Of a stretch of DNA of 64,000 bases, positions 49,967-62,574 are shown in pieces. The DNA is taken from the NCBI GenBank assembly GCA_034670405.1, contig JAXDDX010000003.1, forward strand, positions 4,769,001-4,833,000, given 5' to 3'. The translations under genes were made by a program, and so were the position numbers. Position 1 is the stretch's first letter; each line of letters opens with the position of its first letter. The stretch comes from Hoplostethus atlanticus. Its lineage: Eukaryota > Chordata > Actinopteri > Trachichthyiformes > Trachichthyidae. The notes under the pieces were generated by a model, which was not told the origin of the DNA, ran no database searches, and worked only from the letters and a program-made list of their open reading frames with translations.

Positions 49967-50246
49967 TAAAGACTACACATAATTTATAATTTATATTATA
50001 TTACATACATACAATTTCCCTTTTTTACTATATTTTTATAAAGTGCTCTTATTGTAAATATTGTGTTGTTTTTTATATAGAGCTCTTACTGTGACATTGT
50101 AAATATTGTGTTGGTTTTTTTATTGTAAATAGTGTGAACCTGTTATTTTGCCCTTTGCACATTTCTGCTGAGCATTGCCACTTTACATTTCACTGCACAC
50201 CTCGTGTGTGTATGTAACAAATAAACTTCTTGAATCTTGAATCTTG
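49781..50246 (+). mobile_element. 3' end of a non-LTR retrotransposon inserted in an ACT array
   Basis: The left part encodes a LINE ORF2 C-terminal peptide. The 3' UTR follows (TTTGCACATTTCTGC, then CACTTTACATTTCACTGCAC), then AACAAATAAACTTCTTGAAT and the tail repeat TTGAATC. A Rex1- or CR1-like origin is plausible but not settled by eye. It is 5'-truncated, about 466 bp, and unlike the L2 element at 37 kb. Confidence 0.75.
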
Positions 50247-50267
50247 CTACTACTGCTACTGCTACTA
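50247..50267. repeat. ACT array resumed right of the LINE
   Basis: CTACTACTGCTACTGCTACT has the same ACT/GCT mix as 49625-49779. It shows that the LINE split one array. Confidence 0.8.
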
Positions 50268-50620
50268 ATATTAGAGTTGGAGTTAGAGTTTGATGGTATT
50301 TCTCACTGTTTGTTGAGCTTTTACATGTAAACTTTGGTTAGCTACATGCTAGTCACAAACGTGTTAACTTAGCATTTAGCCATTAGCACCAGTGTGAGCA
50401 ATTTGTTCCCAAAGGTCACACGTGTTGCCCCAATGGCTTCAGTCAGTATGTAGCATTCAGTCTAGCAATTAGCCTTGTCAGCGTAGCCACGTTGGTCTGA
50501 GTCAAGGTCAAATCCAGTGTTGAATCTCGAGTGGATGTTAATTGTGGTGCCATTATTTAGGTGACCATTACTGACCTTTTTTTTTTTTAACTGTATATCT
50601 CTTTATTTTTGTGTTTAGAA

Positions 50621-50621
<1 letters not shown>
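50268..50621. other. Short non-coding stretch
   Basis: Nothing is recognised beyond a GAGTTGGAGTTAGAGTT mini-repeat at 50273-50290 and a T run near 50578-50588. Confidence 0.55.
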
Positions 50622-50677
<56 letters not shown>

Positions 50678-50684
50678 CACACAC
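50622..50684. repeat. AC microsatellite
   Basis: About 25 pure AC units, then ATACACGCACACAC. Confidence 0.95.
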
Positions 50685-52128
50685 TAAAGTCACCACACTG
50701 TATGACCATTGGCAATTCTGGGAAATTAAAGTATTTAAACTGGACATTCGTTCTTACCGGACCTCCTACAATTCTGAAACATAACATTTTCATGAACTTC
50801 CTTCCGTAGGCGTTGGAAGTAGGGGTGTGGGGGGTGCTGAAGCCCCCCATAGCGTTCCTTCATTGCATCTGGTCTTATTTTATTAAACAAGGCCATAATG
50901 AATGTCCACAGTGACATGTTAGATAAGACTGAAAACCTTCATCACACGCACCACCAAGAGAAGGTCCATATTTGGCAGTGCGTGAGACAAATTATGTGTA
51001 CTGCCATATAAGCTTTGAAATTCACCAAGGTGCCATTTATCGCCTCTGTAGCCGACATTTTTACAACCTACCTATTGAAACGTATTCTGTCATTTGTTAT
51101 GGTATGAGTGTAGGCTAGGCTTAAGCAGCATAATGCATAGTTTGAGCGTTCAATGACATTCAGCACCTTGGACAGCGTAAGGGGAAAACAAACACACGAT
51201 GTCTCACACACACTAGAATTAAGGCTATTTCATTGAAATAAAACTCATTAAAAAAACTTGACAAAAGTCATCATAATTGTCCTTTTAGGGACTGCTATGC
51301 TTCCTCCCAAAATATAGCTCCAACATGCATGCTTTCTTCTGCATTGCTCCCCTTCAATTCACTATCAACCCCCCACAGATCATGGTTATTTTGTACCATG
51401 GGGCAGGAAAAAATAATAATTTCTATAACTGATAGTTTCTTGGATATGTCAACATTGAAGGGTCCACAGTAAATACTCTTACTTACTTTATTCTGGGTGT
51501 TTTTAAATCCTTCACTTAAACTCCTCCATCCTGCATCATGTATTAGTACTACTGTAGCCACTACTGCTTTTTCTCCATTCATTTATTGAATATAAGGAAT
51601 AACTAAACTAGCATACTGCAACATGAATCGTGTGTCTTTTAAAAACTTGGTTACGAGACCATCCCATGCACCTTCTAGCAGAAAAAACGTACAATATTTG
51701 AATTCCAATTGCAGTAATTATTTCTCCAGAGACGAAGCTACAATAAGCAAACTTAAGAGAGATTAAAGACTGGGACTTTTGTGGTGGATAAATTAGTCTG
51801 ATTTAAAATTTCTAGGAGACTCAAATTTAACTCAATTGTTTTCTCAGAGGGAAGCAAAAGAGAACATTACAACCGTCTGTGTGTGTAAATGATTTTGTTA
51901 CGCTAAAAATATCCTATCATAAATGACTTTTGTACACTACATTTTGCCTTTCCTAATTGCTGTGGTTTGTTAACAGCAGGAAAAAGAGTGAAAGCCAGCA
52001 TGCCGTTGCTTTTTAAACCACTCCAGGCAACTCCAGCGCATTGTGCAGAGGCAAGCAAACAATTCCCTGTCATTTTGCTAATAGAAATGTTGTTGCTCGT
52101 GATGGTAATAATAATAATATAGATGGTA

Positions 52129-52130
<2 letters not shown>
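50685..52130. other. Non-coding stretch, no recognised element
   Basis: A self-complementary GGGGGTGCTGAAGCCCCCC word lies near 50828-50850. No gene signal. Confidence 0.5.
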
Positions 52131-52192
<62 letters not shown>

Positions 52193-52219
52193 ACATATCG
52201 ATCTATCTATCTTTCTACA

Positions 52220-52268
<49 letters not shown>

Positions 52269-52273
52269 GTCTG

Positions 52274-52308
<35 letters not shown>

Positions 52309-52309
52309 G

Positions 52310-52364
<55 letters not shown>

Positions 52365-52365
52365 G

Positions 52366-52399
<34 letters not shown>
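52131..52399. repeat. CTAT (GATA) tetranucleotide array
   Basis: A 269-bp array, nearly pure, about 67 units, with a few CTGT variants. The interruption CTTTCTACATAT occurs twice, 24 bp apart, near 52187 and 52211, so a 24-bp block including the interruption was duplicated. YLSI frames are ignored. Confidence 0.95.
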
Positions 52400-54548
52400 A
52401 AGTCTTAAATATGAACTGGAACCAATCCAGATTTTTATATATCAGTTTTGGGTGTACACAAGGAATTGCAAGGCGAACTAGCTGATGATAGTCTCTCCAA
52501 TCCAACCATAATTCAAAATATAGATCTAATGTTTTCAAACATTATAAATACAGACAAACCATTTACAGTTTAAAAATATACTTAAAAATCATATTTACAG
52601 TAACTGTCCTATACACCACTGCCAGTTCAAAAATATCTTTAAACAAATACAAACCAATAAACATAAACAAAGCCAATATCAGGGCAATCTTGGCACCACA
52701 AGCGGCACTATACTATACTTGGTCCAATTTGGACTAAAGTGGTTTGTTGCTGGAATTATAAGTTTCTATCTGACTTTTTTTATTTGAAATCAAAATGAGT
52801 TATCCACATATTGACGATCTTTGAGTGTTATCATTATTATTATTATTATTATTATTATTTACAGTAAAGCCTTTGGGGGTTTAATATTTAAAAAGATAGA
52901 AAGTACATTACAGTTTTGCCAGATGGCACGTCAAATCTCAGAACTGCACTCTACCCAGACAGAACTTTATTCCAAGCTCACGAAATATGAAGGACTCTTT
53001 ACCAAAACATTGCTGTTGTTCTCATTGACTTTAGGGCTTTTAGTTGGCACTTGTTTGAACGAAACCCTCGCGGTTTGAAAAGCTTCCACTGAAGACATGG
53101 AGTACTCTCTACATGCTCGCAATCTGCAAACAGAATCATATCAAATTAAAAGTCACTAATTTCTTCTTTGATAAAGTGCAAGGCTACAACGACATGCTAA
53201 CGGTAACACATTTCACTCTGATTTTGTAAAGAAAAAAAAATCAAAGAGAATGTTAACCTTAATGGGGCTATCTTATTAAATGGAGGTTAAATAGATGCTA
53301 AATAAAATAAATTTAGCAAATTACCATTCCACCAAAGAGGCAATTCCATTTTACAATGTTCAGTGAAACTGTCATCGAGTGATAGACTAATTTTCCATTG
53401 CTTTTTTTCTTTTTATCTTCCCCCCCCCCCCTGTTACTATTTTTGAAACCTGTCCCATCTGGCTCCCCTTCACACAACAATATTGCCCAATGAACTTTAA
53501 TTTCCTCTGTTGTTAAATAGAAATGAATCTGCTCTCCATCACAGGTGGAAGGCAAACCTAATTGACTTATGTTTACATCTCCCCATGCCTTGTACACCTG
53601 GTCTCTTTTTAGCATGCACCTATTATCAATTTATTATATTCCAATCCAATGATTTGACAGTTAACTTGTTGATGGACGGTCAAACTACACCAGCATATGC
53701 TTTTGGTTTCAGGTTTGCACTGAGGCTGTGTTATGAAGCCATATAAATATATCATGCTTATCCTTATCATGCTTATCTGCTTATCCACGCCGTCTTTGTG
53801 ATATTCTGTAATATACAGTCAAACAAACACATCTCGCAGACTGAAGAAGCCCTGTATCAGGCAAAAATGAAATGACTATATGTCGGGGTCTAATTTGTTT
53901 TCCAATGAGCTAAGGGTATAACTGAGGGACAAAATAAACCAAAACGAAACATTCATTTTTGATTGGCTATCTGTTTATCACGGGTCTTCAAAATGAATCT
54001 CAATTTCATCTATTGCCTGACAGAACTTAAATTGGATCCCAAAGAGAATAATATGATAGAAACTAAATCAACATTTCCATTTTCTGCTTTCTCTGCCACC
54101 TATCAAATTTGTTGATTCGACGACTAGGAAGTACTTTATTTAAAATTGCAGGAAATATAGTTTGGAAACTTCCCACACCGAAATTCAAACAGAAATAGGC
54201 TGCTCTTTTGGAAAACGTGATGTGCTCAGCAGTTATTCGGGGCTGTTATCACAAATGTCTGCCGATGTCTGAGTCGAGCTGGCAAGGCTGATCAGTTTCT
54301 TGACACTGGTTCATACACTACACACCAAACTGTGCACAATTCTTTTCTTCGGCTCTATATATAATACGATAGGGACCTAGTACATCCATGGGAACACTTT
54401 CCTACACAGTCCAGGTGAGTTTAATAAGCCCATAGTGCAGAGCCGTGAACTATTATTAGGTAAGAAAAGATAATTTATAGGAAAGCAACGTCTTAATTCC
54501 CGGAAAGTACACAAACATGCACGGCTAATATAAACCATCAGTACCTAC
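52400..54548. other. Non-coding stretch with one ATT array
   Basis: Contains the ATT run at 52831-52859 and a C10 run near 53421-53431. Frames at 52821-53078 and 53313-53615 have no domain. Confidence 0.5.
52831..52859. repeat. ATT trinucleotide array
   Basis: About nine ATT units. No LINE or SINE tail motif precedes it. Confidence 0.9.
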
Positions 54549-54571
54549 AAGAGAGAGAGAGAGAGAGAGAT
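54549..54571. repeat. GA microsatellite
   Basis: About 11 GA units. Confidence 0.9.
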
Positions 54572-54945
54572 AAAGAAAGTGCAGCTTAATTCCCTTGAAA
54601 CTATGTTATTAAACTTGAGCTAGTACCATCCTAAACCTGTGACTGCAATGTTGTTACTTGAACTGAGAGTAATACCACAGATCCCTTTTCAGTAACTTCA
54701 GCTGTCTCTAAGTATTTACCTGCTTAGTTACAGCTGTAATTACTTGGTAACCTATTATTGTTAGCTAGCGTAGCACTTAGGGCGGCTATGAAAGAAAGGG
54801 CTTGTGATTGCATATTGGGCATATACTTCATCATGTCAAGTTACGTAAATCACAGGGGTTATCATTAAGATACTTAAAGTAGTTCACTGGGTGCTCTGTG
54901 ATTACACACTGAAAACAAACTGTGCGCCAGTGGTCTATTTGGATC

Positions 54946-54947
<2 letters not shown>

Positions 54948-55004
<57 letters not shown>
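54948..55004. repeat. AG microsatellite
   Basis: About 28 pure AG units. The minus frame gives only an LSLS peptide. Confidence 0.95.
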
Positions 55005-55006
<2 letters not shown>

Positions 55007-56004
55007 CGAGCAACCTGCAACGTGGGCCTTTGATCATCTGTAATGCTGAGAATAGTGATTTACTACACCCAGAAAGCCTTTGAAGGCCCCTAGCAGAAAA
55101 AGAGGGGCCCGGTCAGTCTTCTGAGCTTTGGTTATTGGTACTCATGATTCATTAGGGTTGCAACTACGCTCAAATGTCCTCAAGGAGATTCAAACGTTAC
55201 CAGGGACAGTTGCTTCAGATGATAAGCTGGTGATTTGTCTAAAATAACTTTCAATGAAATACCAAAGGCTTTGCTTTGGCAGACGTGAGTGATATGAAAC
55301 AATAAATATTGAGGCTAAAAAAAAATCTGCTGAAAGTATTAATTTGGAATGCAATTGAATGTCTGAAAACACGATTGTCAGAAAACAACAGAATTTTTAT
55401 TTTGACACCATTTAATCACGCTGTCATTCTGAAAGATGAGTTTTCACACTTTAAATTGTGCTTGCAGCTGAAATAATTCTATCAATGGCGGTGCATGTTA
55501 TCAATATATGTGACACGGGAAGGCAAATTGGATGGATCCAGGCTTTACTGCTTTTTCACATTTACTGGATGAGCAAGAACAGCAATTTAGTGAAAGCACA
55601 AATGACAAAGATATCCCTGAACAAAGAACGTAATGACTTGCTTACCTCATGCCCATGATGGGGAAGACTTATTAACCAATGTTGAGACCCCAATTTTCAC
55701 ATTTCATGGAACAGTGAGGTCAGATCTAAATGATGATAAAGGATGTGTAATTTCATTAATTTCGGTCAAAAACTGAAGAAGCTAAAAATAGTTTTCACAT
55801 GACATGTTAATATTACTGCAGAGTAATGTTTTTAATTATTGATTGTGCTTCTTAAGCAAACAGTGTGTATGTATAAGTTGTTTTTGATGCCTTTAATACA
55901 ACAGGATTCAATAGCATCTGGAACATATCTTCTGGGAGAGGTATTTGTGTATGGGAAAGTCACTGCTGTTTTTAGTGGAGCAAGTTGATGCTGGAAATAA
56001 AATA
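55005..56004. other. Non-coding stretch, no recognised element
   Basis: AT-leaning sequence without repeats or coding signal that I can name. Confidence 0.5.
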
Positions 56005-56100
56005 CAATCAATCAATCAATTAATCCATCAATCAATCAATCTGACTTTATGTATATGGCGCTTTTTCTTTTTACAAAGCAAGTAATTCAAGGCAAAAGGT
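56005..56100 (-). mobile_element. Retroposon 3' tail in minus orientation with ATTG microtail
   Basis: The plus strand shows CAATCAATCAATC repeats, then GACTTTATGTATATGGCGC and TTTTTACAAAGCA. The complement gives AAAGCGCCATATACATAAAG and a GATTGATTG tail, the same plan as the tails at 10165 and 18258 with a different tail repeat. Confidence 0.65.
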
Positions 56101-58640
56101 CACACACAGTGTGATTAAATGGAGGTTTGAAAACAAATACACATCACTGAAGTAGATATCAAGACATATAGCATAATGTAGCTGTGCTCTATGGCAATCA
56201 GTGGGTCTTCTCAAAAATGTCCACAGATACTCTGATACCTATATACTCAGGTAGGGAGTTCAGAAAGAGGGTAAAGGCCTCCTCATTTCCTCAGAAGTCT
56301 CTGTGTCCTCCATGACTCGCGTGACATAATATCTCATGATGGAAGTGCGATTCTTACACCAAAGAACGTTGAGGACGAAAAATATCTGGACGACTGAGGA
56401 AGGAAGGAACTGAGGAAGCAAGAACGTTATCCACGAGGACACACAGGTCGACTTGGATTTGATAATCACCTCTTGTCTTGTAATTGGACAGCACAAGCAA
56501 CTATTAAAATGAATGTACTTACTATTAAAGTTAGATGTATTGAAATCACGAGGTTAATGACGTGGCTGAGTCTGGAAACAAACCCAAGCCTCACATTATA
56601 GAGTGTTATCTGCTCCGCCAACCAACCATCTGTGAAGTATGTGACCTCTTTTCTAGCATTGCACTTCAGCTTTTCTGCAAGTATTTAAGTTGTCAAGGCA
56701 ATGCTTTTCCTTTTGTGAATGCCCTTCAATGTTTATGTATTGTGCTCGCAGTAACCATAAAGCGCAGCAGGCAAATGTAACAGGCTGGCAATAAAGGAAC
56801 TTGAGAACTGTGAGCATGCTACACTATGGGAACGCTCCAAGAAATCTTACTTGTGCTTTTCATGCCCTATGCCTCTTGTTTCTAATCTATCCCACTTGAT
56901 GTGTAGGTGTGTATGTGTGAAATATGCTTTCCTTCCATGGCAGGGATTCCACATTGTTCTTGCCAAAAGGAAGAAGAAAGTGTTTGGCAAGAATTTAGCA
57001 ATTTTTTTCTAAACCCCTAACACCTACAAAGCTGATTTAAAAGAGGAGAATGAAGAGCAATGCTGTTCTGAGGACTCGGTGGCTTTGTGTCTACCATGAC
57101 ATTTTCATACAGAATAATACAGAAGTGAGGAGATGTGTTGACCCTCAAAATAGTCTCTCCCATACACCCTTCAGAAACCAGAGGAATACGATGCGTTCAC
57201 GTGTCAAAGTTCACATGTAATGGGTGTATGTTCCCCGTGAGTTGCATGCTATGAACATACGTAATGCCTCTTGCCAACTTCATCCAGTAGAATTAGCTTG
57301 AGATGATGAAATCACAATGAAATAGCAATAATGGTGTAAATGGAGCTGCCTAGTGGTCATGAGGAGAAAAAAAAAACCCTCACAGCACTTAAGAAAATCA
57401 TTCAGTTTTGTAATCCAGACGCTCAGATTAGACACTCTGCCCAATATAGCAAATGATCCTGGGGCGTTGTTACTTCATAGCCTTGAATTAGGAATAAAAC
57501 AACTTATAATTAACAGTTTGTATCTTTGGATTACTTTTGCTTGAGTGAAAAGGCTCATTCTGCATGGATGACAGGCCACATCTGGCCAGTATCTTTGATA
57601 TAGCAAATTAACAGCAGTAATGAATGAATGTCTTTTTTTTGTGCGAGTCATTGAAAGCCAGACTTGCAAACTGAAGCCAGCCAGCTGAGCATGGAGTGAC
57701 ACAGCAATGATGCCTCACCTTTCGTGAAATGTAGTTAATGAGGATCTTCATTTATCAATCCTTCTCGACTCATTACATTTGAGAGGTTAATCAAAATGCA
57801 TATACTATTCCTATTACTATTAATTAATAACAGTTTTAACAGATCCTTGATATATCAAGTTTTTCTTTTTTCAAGCAACCATCTGTGCCCTCATAAGTAG
57901 GAAAAACTAAAATCCATGTTGGAAGTGCTTACGAAAGAAGCATCCCATGTTAGAGTCTAAAACCATTCACACTGTCTTGGTTTTAGCCTCACTGTTCAGT
58001 GCCTGAACAAATGAGATTCACTGTGCTATATTAGATAACGTTAAATGAAATCCATAGATCAAGTTAAATTGCTGCTTCTGCTAGGCTTCCAAGAGGAAAA
58101 ACCTAATATTGTTTGTGGAATTAATGCTCCTTTGGGGGTAAATCTTTGAAACATTATTGAATGTTTGGTCGCTGATTTTCTACTGTATCACTTTTTTTTT
58201 ATGCGTATGTGTGAAGCAATGAAAGATGCTGAAAATGCCGTGGGCAAGTGAGCTCAGTGAGAGAGACGATAACAGGAGCTGGTCATGAAATATCACCTGA
58301 TGAGACGTGATATTGTTACCTGACACCCTCCACAGCTGTGTCTGACCAATAGATGAATGGTGGTGATAATAGTTTATTCTCCTGTAACTAAATGCATCAC
58401 CTGAAATCTGATTGGTCACCCCTGGCGGCTCCCCAGAAATGCATTGTCATGATTAGCCGATGATCAAGAAATTGGAATTACAGTACTTTGAAGCTGCGAA
58501 GGGCATATCTATGGTACTTGCTTTATCATCCAGTTGCTTGTGAACAGGATTTGTGTGCAATTATGTACAGTTTGGCATTAGTTTGGCATTTATCAGTATT
58601 TATGAGTGAAGAGTTTCAGTTTAAAAAGATAGGAAGTAGT
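56101..58640. other. Non-coding stretch, no recognised element
   Basis: Short A and T runs near 57366 and 58191. The frames (56260-56496 minus, 56562-56780 plus, 57475-57702 minus) show no motif. Confidence 0.5.
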
Positions 58641-58654
58641 GTCCCTATAATGGG

Positions 58655-58835
58655 CCAAGTGGTTAGAGAGAGCATCCCATAACCGGAAAGTCTCAGATTC
58701 AATTCCCACAGCAGATGTCCAATCAGCCTTGAAAGTGTCCTTGAGCAAGACATCAAATCCCTTAGTTGTTCAAATGATCCATGAACAAAAATCATCCTAC
58801 TCATTGCCTTATGCCAAGTTGTCAATCAAAAACCT
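58655..58835 (+). mobile_element. tRNA-derived SINE, copy 2 of the 21.6 kb family
   Basis: An A-box-like AGTGGTTAGAGAGAGC lies at 58659-58674 and a B box AGATTCAATTCC at 58695-58706. The body block GTGTCCTTGAGCAAGACA at 58736-58753 is identical to that at 21721. The right end is diverged. Confidence 0.8.
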
Positions 58836-59610
58836 CAAACCACATTGACAAACGTGAAAACATCAGCTGCAATCCTTCCTCAGCATGAGCCCTCCACCAG
58901 TCCCCTGGACGTGTCCTGTACACACCTCTGGTAGCTATTGTAATTCCTACTGCCGTATGCTTTTCAGATATATTATATCTGAACCCTATTAGAGCTGGTA
59001 TGGATTACACATTGATATTTGGCTCAACCTATACTCAGGCACAGAGATTTCCTGTCTGTTTTCATCAGTGATGTGATAGGCAAAAGCAAATTTGGCAGGC
59101 TGACTCATGCAGGGGCTGAGAGGGGGCTGGTAGCAAGGTTAATTGGCAATGGGAATAATTGGCCACTGGGCTCGGTTTGTCTGAAGGGAGGAATTGGAAA
59201 CCAATCTTACTGTCTGTTTGGAAGCATTCCATGCAATCCCTCAATGGAGCCATCTTTATCTGATGCTCTCTGCTTGAACAGCATCCTCCTCTCTGATAAT
59301 GGTTGAATGAATGGTTGTGCTGGCACAGTATATCTGCCACAGATCTGCTGAGAAATTTAGACAATAGTTCTGGTAAGTCATGCTTTCAAATCAATATTTT
59401 GAAATGTTTTGCTTGTACCTGATCCTTCTCGGTGCAGAATTTAATTAAATAAGAACTTGCCCTTGAAAGGCATTGCTGTTGTTCAATATGAGACATTAGC
59501 AATTAGGCTCATATAAAGCAGCATCGCAAATATGACAGGCAAAGCGGGAGATAAGACAATAAAGCATAAACACATGCACTTTGGCTTATATCTTAAATTG
59601 CATTATTGTT

Positions 59611-59668
59611 ACATTACATTACATTACAGTAATTTAGCAGATGCTTTTATCCAAAGCGACTTACAAAG
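59611..59668 (-). mobile_element. L2-type 3' tail, minus strand
   Basis: ACATTACATTACATTACAG, then TAATTTAGCAGATGCTTTTA and TCCAAAGCGACTTACAAAGG. It is almost the same as the tail of the LINE at 37148, with CATTA microtail repeats. No ORF2 remnant lies to its right, so only the tail of a LINE, or of a SINE sharing it, was inserted. Confidence 0.85.
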
Positions 59669-60235
59669 GTACTTTTATTGTCTTAACATTAATTATTTTG
59701 TGGTGCTTTGTGATATCAAACTCCTGCAATCGTGCAATATACGGCAAATAAAACTGCAATAACACCTAAGAACAAATATGTTTCAGGCTATACAATGTTC
59801 TCTCAGGCACATTGTGTAGGTTTTTACTGCAGACCCTTCTCCCTCCTAGCTGCTTGCTAAGCACAACCTCGTCTCCAGGGCTCGATTTGACTGCTATTGT
59901 GTTAATGGCTGTTTGTATCCACAAAGAGGGGATCAACAGTATCAGCATCTGAAATTGATTTGCCTCTCTGACTACATGTAAATTAACTTTCCAATGATTT
60001 TCAACTCAAAGGTGTTGATGTGCATTTAATGGCGTCTTGGTTTCGTTCTGTATACACTATTCAATTCTACACATAAAACCTAGATACACTGGATCGATGG
60101 GCTACACTTTATGAAAGTGTTATTGTGAGAGTGTGAGATCGTGTTTTTCACAAGTAATATTGCTTGGTCAGTCTTAGCCCTGAGCACTCGCTAAAGCCGG
60201 TAAATGATGATGTAATATTATACAATGTTTCCTGG

Positions 60236-60518
60236 AGTGGCATCACTCAGGGGTCCCGCAGGGGCTCCCCAGCAAAATGAGAAATAGTTTAATTTCTGAA
60301 TCTTTTCATTAAATTGAAAATGGAACAATGTATAGGAATGACTGATAAGAGGTTTCACTCAGCCTCCCTGTTATCTCTACACCTTTAAAAAAGGTGTCCT
60401 GTACCAAATCACATGTAGGGATCCCTCAGGTAAATATAATAAAATGGTAGTTTGTGGCTTAATGTCTATCCTTTTGGGCGACCTTGACATGGAGAAGTTT
60501 GCGAACCCATGTTATAGA
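60236..60518. mobile_element. hAT-like MITE, copy 2 (diverged)
   Basis: It shares with 3229-3545 a CCYGGCAAAAT / CCCAGCAAAAT block, TAGTTTAATTTC, and GTATAGGAATGACTGAT followed by GGTTTCACTC. It ends GAGAAGTTTGCGAACCCATG, resembling the AAAGTTTGGGAACC end of hAT MITEs. No target duplication is visible. Confidence 0.55.
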
Positions 60519-61081
60519 ATACATGCTGCATTTAGCTTCTCACAGTGACGTCTTGCTCACCCTGGGCCAGAGTCTTCCAATCAAAGGAAGTAATAATGGT
60601 GCTTCAACACAAATCTAGATACCTTATGATGAAAAGCCAAAGGTAATTTCCATTTATCACTCTGCATTTCAAACCTCCTCACTAATGAAGATCCAAGATA
60701 TTTATAGCACGGGGAAGAGGAACCTTTTTTATGTGCAATCAGATTCCTGAGGCACTCGCAGTAAGGTGCACCTAGGCCTGTATTCACTCCCCCCGTCATA
60801 AATCAGCTGATACATAAAATCAAATTAGAAACAATAATTCAAGATGAAGCTGAAGATGAAAGCCAAGTCAATTTTTGCAGGAGACTCCGGGTCTTGGTTA
60901 GTAATGAGGCGGTGTCATTGATTAGGTTGAGGTTGTTAAACTTTCAGCTCAGCACACAAACCACCGCAACAGATTTCACTCGGCACTTTTGCTTCACATT
61001 CACGGCGGTTTGAAAAAAAGGTAAAATCAGCATCTTTTTTAAAAGAAATGTAATGTGGAATGTCTCTCACTTCACTCTTTG

Positions 61082-61083
<2 letters not shown>

Positions 61084-61122
<39 letters not shown>
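61084..61122. repeat. AC microsatellite
   Basis: About 19 pure AC units. Confidence 0.95.
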
Positions 61123-61126
<4 letters not shown>

Positions 61127-61238
61127 GCTCCCAATCTTCGTTTTTCTGTTGTTTTTTTTACTTTTCTTTCTTTTTCTTGTTTTTAGGTGGGATGTTTTCT
61201 AAGTATTTTTTTTTTTTACCTGTACACATCTGTATCAC

Positions 61239-61342
61239 TAAACTACACTACACTACACTACACTACACTACACTAAACTAACTAAACTACACTACACTAC
61301 ACTACACTACACTACACTAAACTACACTAAACTAAACTAAAC
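61239..61342. repeat. ACTAC pentanucleotide array with ACTAA variants
   Basis: Roughly 20 units of CACTA, interspersed with AACTA variants that cluster at the middle and the right end. The only long pentanucleotide array in the window. Confidence 0.95.
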
Positions 61343-62069
61343 GAGATCTTTCTATTACAGCCATTAAACACACATAGAGTCATCACTCTGAGTAACAGAT
61401 TGAACATGGGAAAACAAGTATACAATGGAGAGGTAGTGGAGGTAAAATTTGTTCAATGTCATCCCCCATGTTGAACAATTTAGTTCATTATAATTGTGGG
61501 ACAGTTGTGGGATGTTCACCTCACTCTGACTTTCTGCTCAGACGCCAGCTAGTCAACCTTTCATCCAAGTCCGCTGCAAAACAATGCTTCCCTAATCATT
61601 AAAGTGGCTAAGCCTGCAGATGAGCTCATTGGGTATAACGCACCCATCACAGTAATCATTACTGACAGGACATGCAGCTGCTAATGATCTTCTCTTAATC
61701 ACACTTAATCAGGTAATAATGATTTTGAGGTGAGAGATGAAGTGCTTGCTCTCTGCTTTCGCCATGGAGATGCCTTGATTCGCTTGGCTGATCGTGGTGT
61801 CAGCAAGGGGGCTGAAAGGGGGTGGCGCCTCCATATGCCGCTCTTCTCCGAGCTCACAGGGTTACTTGTTGAGAGTGGAGGGAGGAGGGATCCATAAATA
61901 ATGGTCCTGTAGCACCTACTGGGAAGCTGGGAGGTGGGGCAGCACGTGAAAATACACACCGGGACCCCCTGCACCGGTACCAACACAGTCTCGTGAAGTG
62001 AGCACAAACTGATTCACGAGTTGTGGAAGAGAACAATGTGAAGATTACTTTACTGCACCACAAAAAGAT

Positions 62070-62182
62070 TATGTGACAATAACACAAATTGGGCCATTTT
62101 ATCACATGACAGGTTAGGTAACTCGTAAAACAACTTTGGTTAAGGTTAGGCAACTAAAACAATTTTGGTTAGGGTTTTGGTA
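62070..62182 (-). repeat. Dispersed repeat with AACCTTAACC motifs, copy 2
   Basis: The complement of 10843-10976. It has ATGTGACAATAACACA at 62071-62086, then CACATGACAGGTTAGG, CAACTTTGGTTAAGGTTAGG and GGTTAGGGTTTTGG. The GGTTAGGG words look telomere-like but are embedded in the unique body of the repeat. Confidence 0.65.
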
Positions 62183-62239
62183 ATGATTAAATAAGTTAAA
62201 TAACTTGAGCTGAAAAGGAAAACTTCACTCATGGTATTA

Positions 62240-62267
62240 AAGGAAGGAAGGAAGGAAGGAAGGAAGT
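62240..62267. repeat. GGAA tetranucleotide run
   Basis: About seven AAGG units. Confidence 0.9.
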
Positions 62268-62309
62268 TGAGGTCGAAGTTCAAGGTAAATCTATATATAT
62301 ATATCTATA

Positions 62310-62574
62310 TGTTACGGGAACTTGGTATACACTTCCCACAGAGTTGGTAAATGTACACACTTCCCGAGGTAAATCTGGTAAATGTGTACATTTCCAGGTT
62401 AATGTGAGTGGAAAACGCGAGTCACAGTAGGGAGGCTCTCTCTCTGTCCTTGAGTGTCCTGCTGATCGCATTTCTGTAACACGTTGATGACACTTTGCGC
62501 CACTGATATCGACCGAATTTTCCAGCGGGGCAGTAAATGTGTACATTTACCAATTTCCCACATTTACCATAACA
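62310..62574. mobile_element. Inverted-repeat element with TGTTAYGG ends
   Basis: The left end starts TGTTACGGGAACTTGG. The complement of the right end starts TGTTATGGTAAATGTGGG. Repeated GGTAAATGTGTACATTTCC and GTAAATGTGTACATTTACC words, themselves palindromic, lie near both ends. The middle is unrelated and non-coding. No clear target duplication is seen, since the left flank is a TATA-rich run. Confidence 0.55.

Noticed and set aside
62150..62182. Interstitial telomere repeat
   Set aside because: Only scattered GGTTAGGG-like words within a dispersed repeat, not a tandem TTAGGG array.
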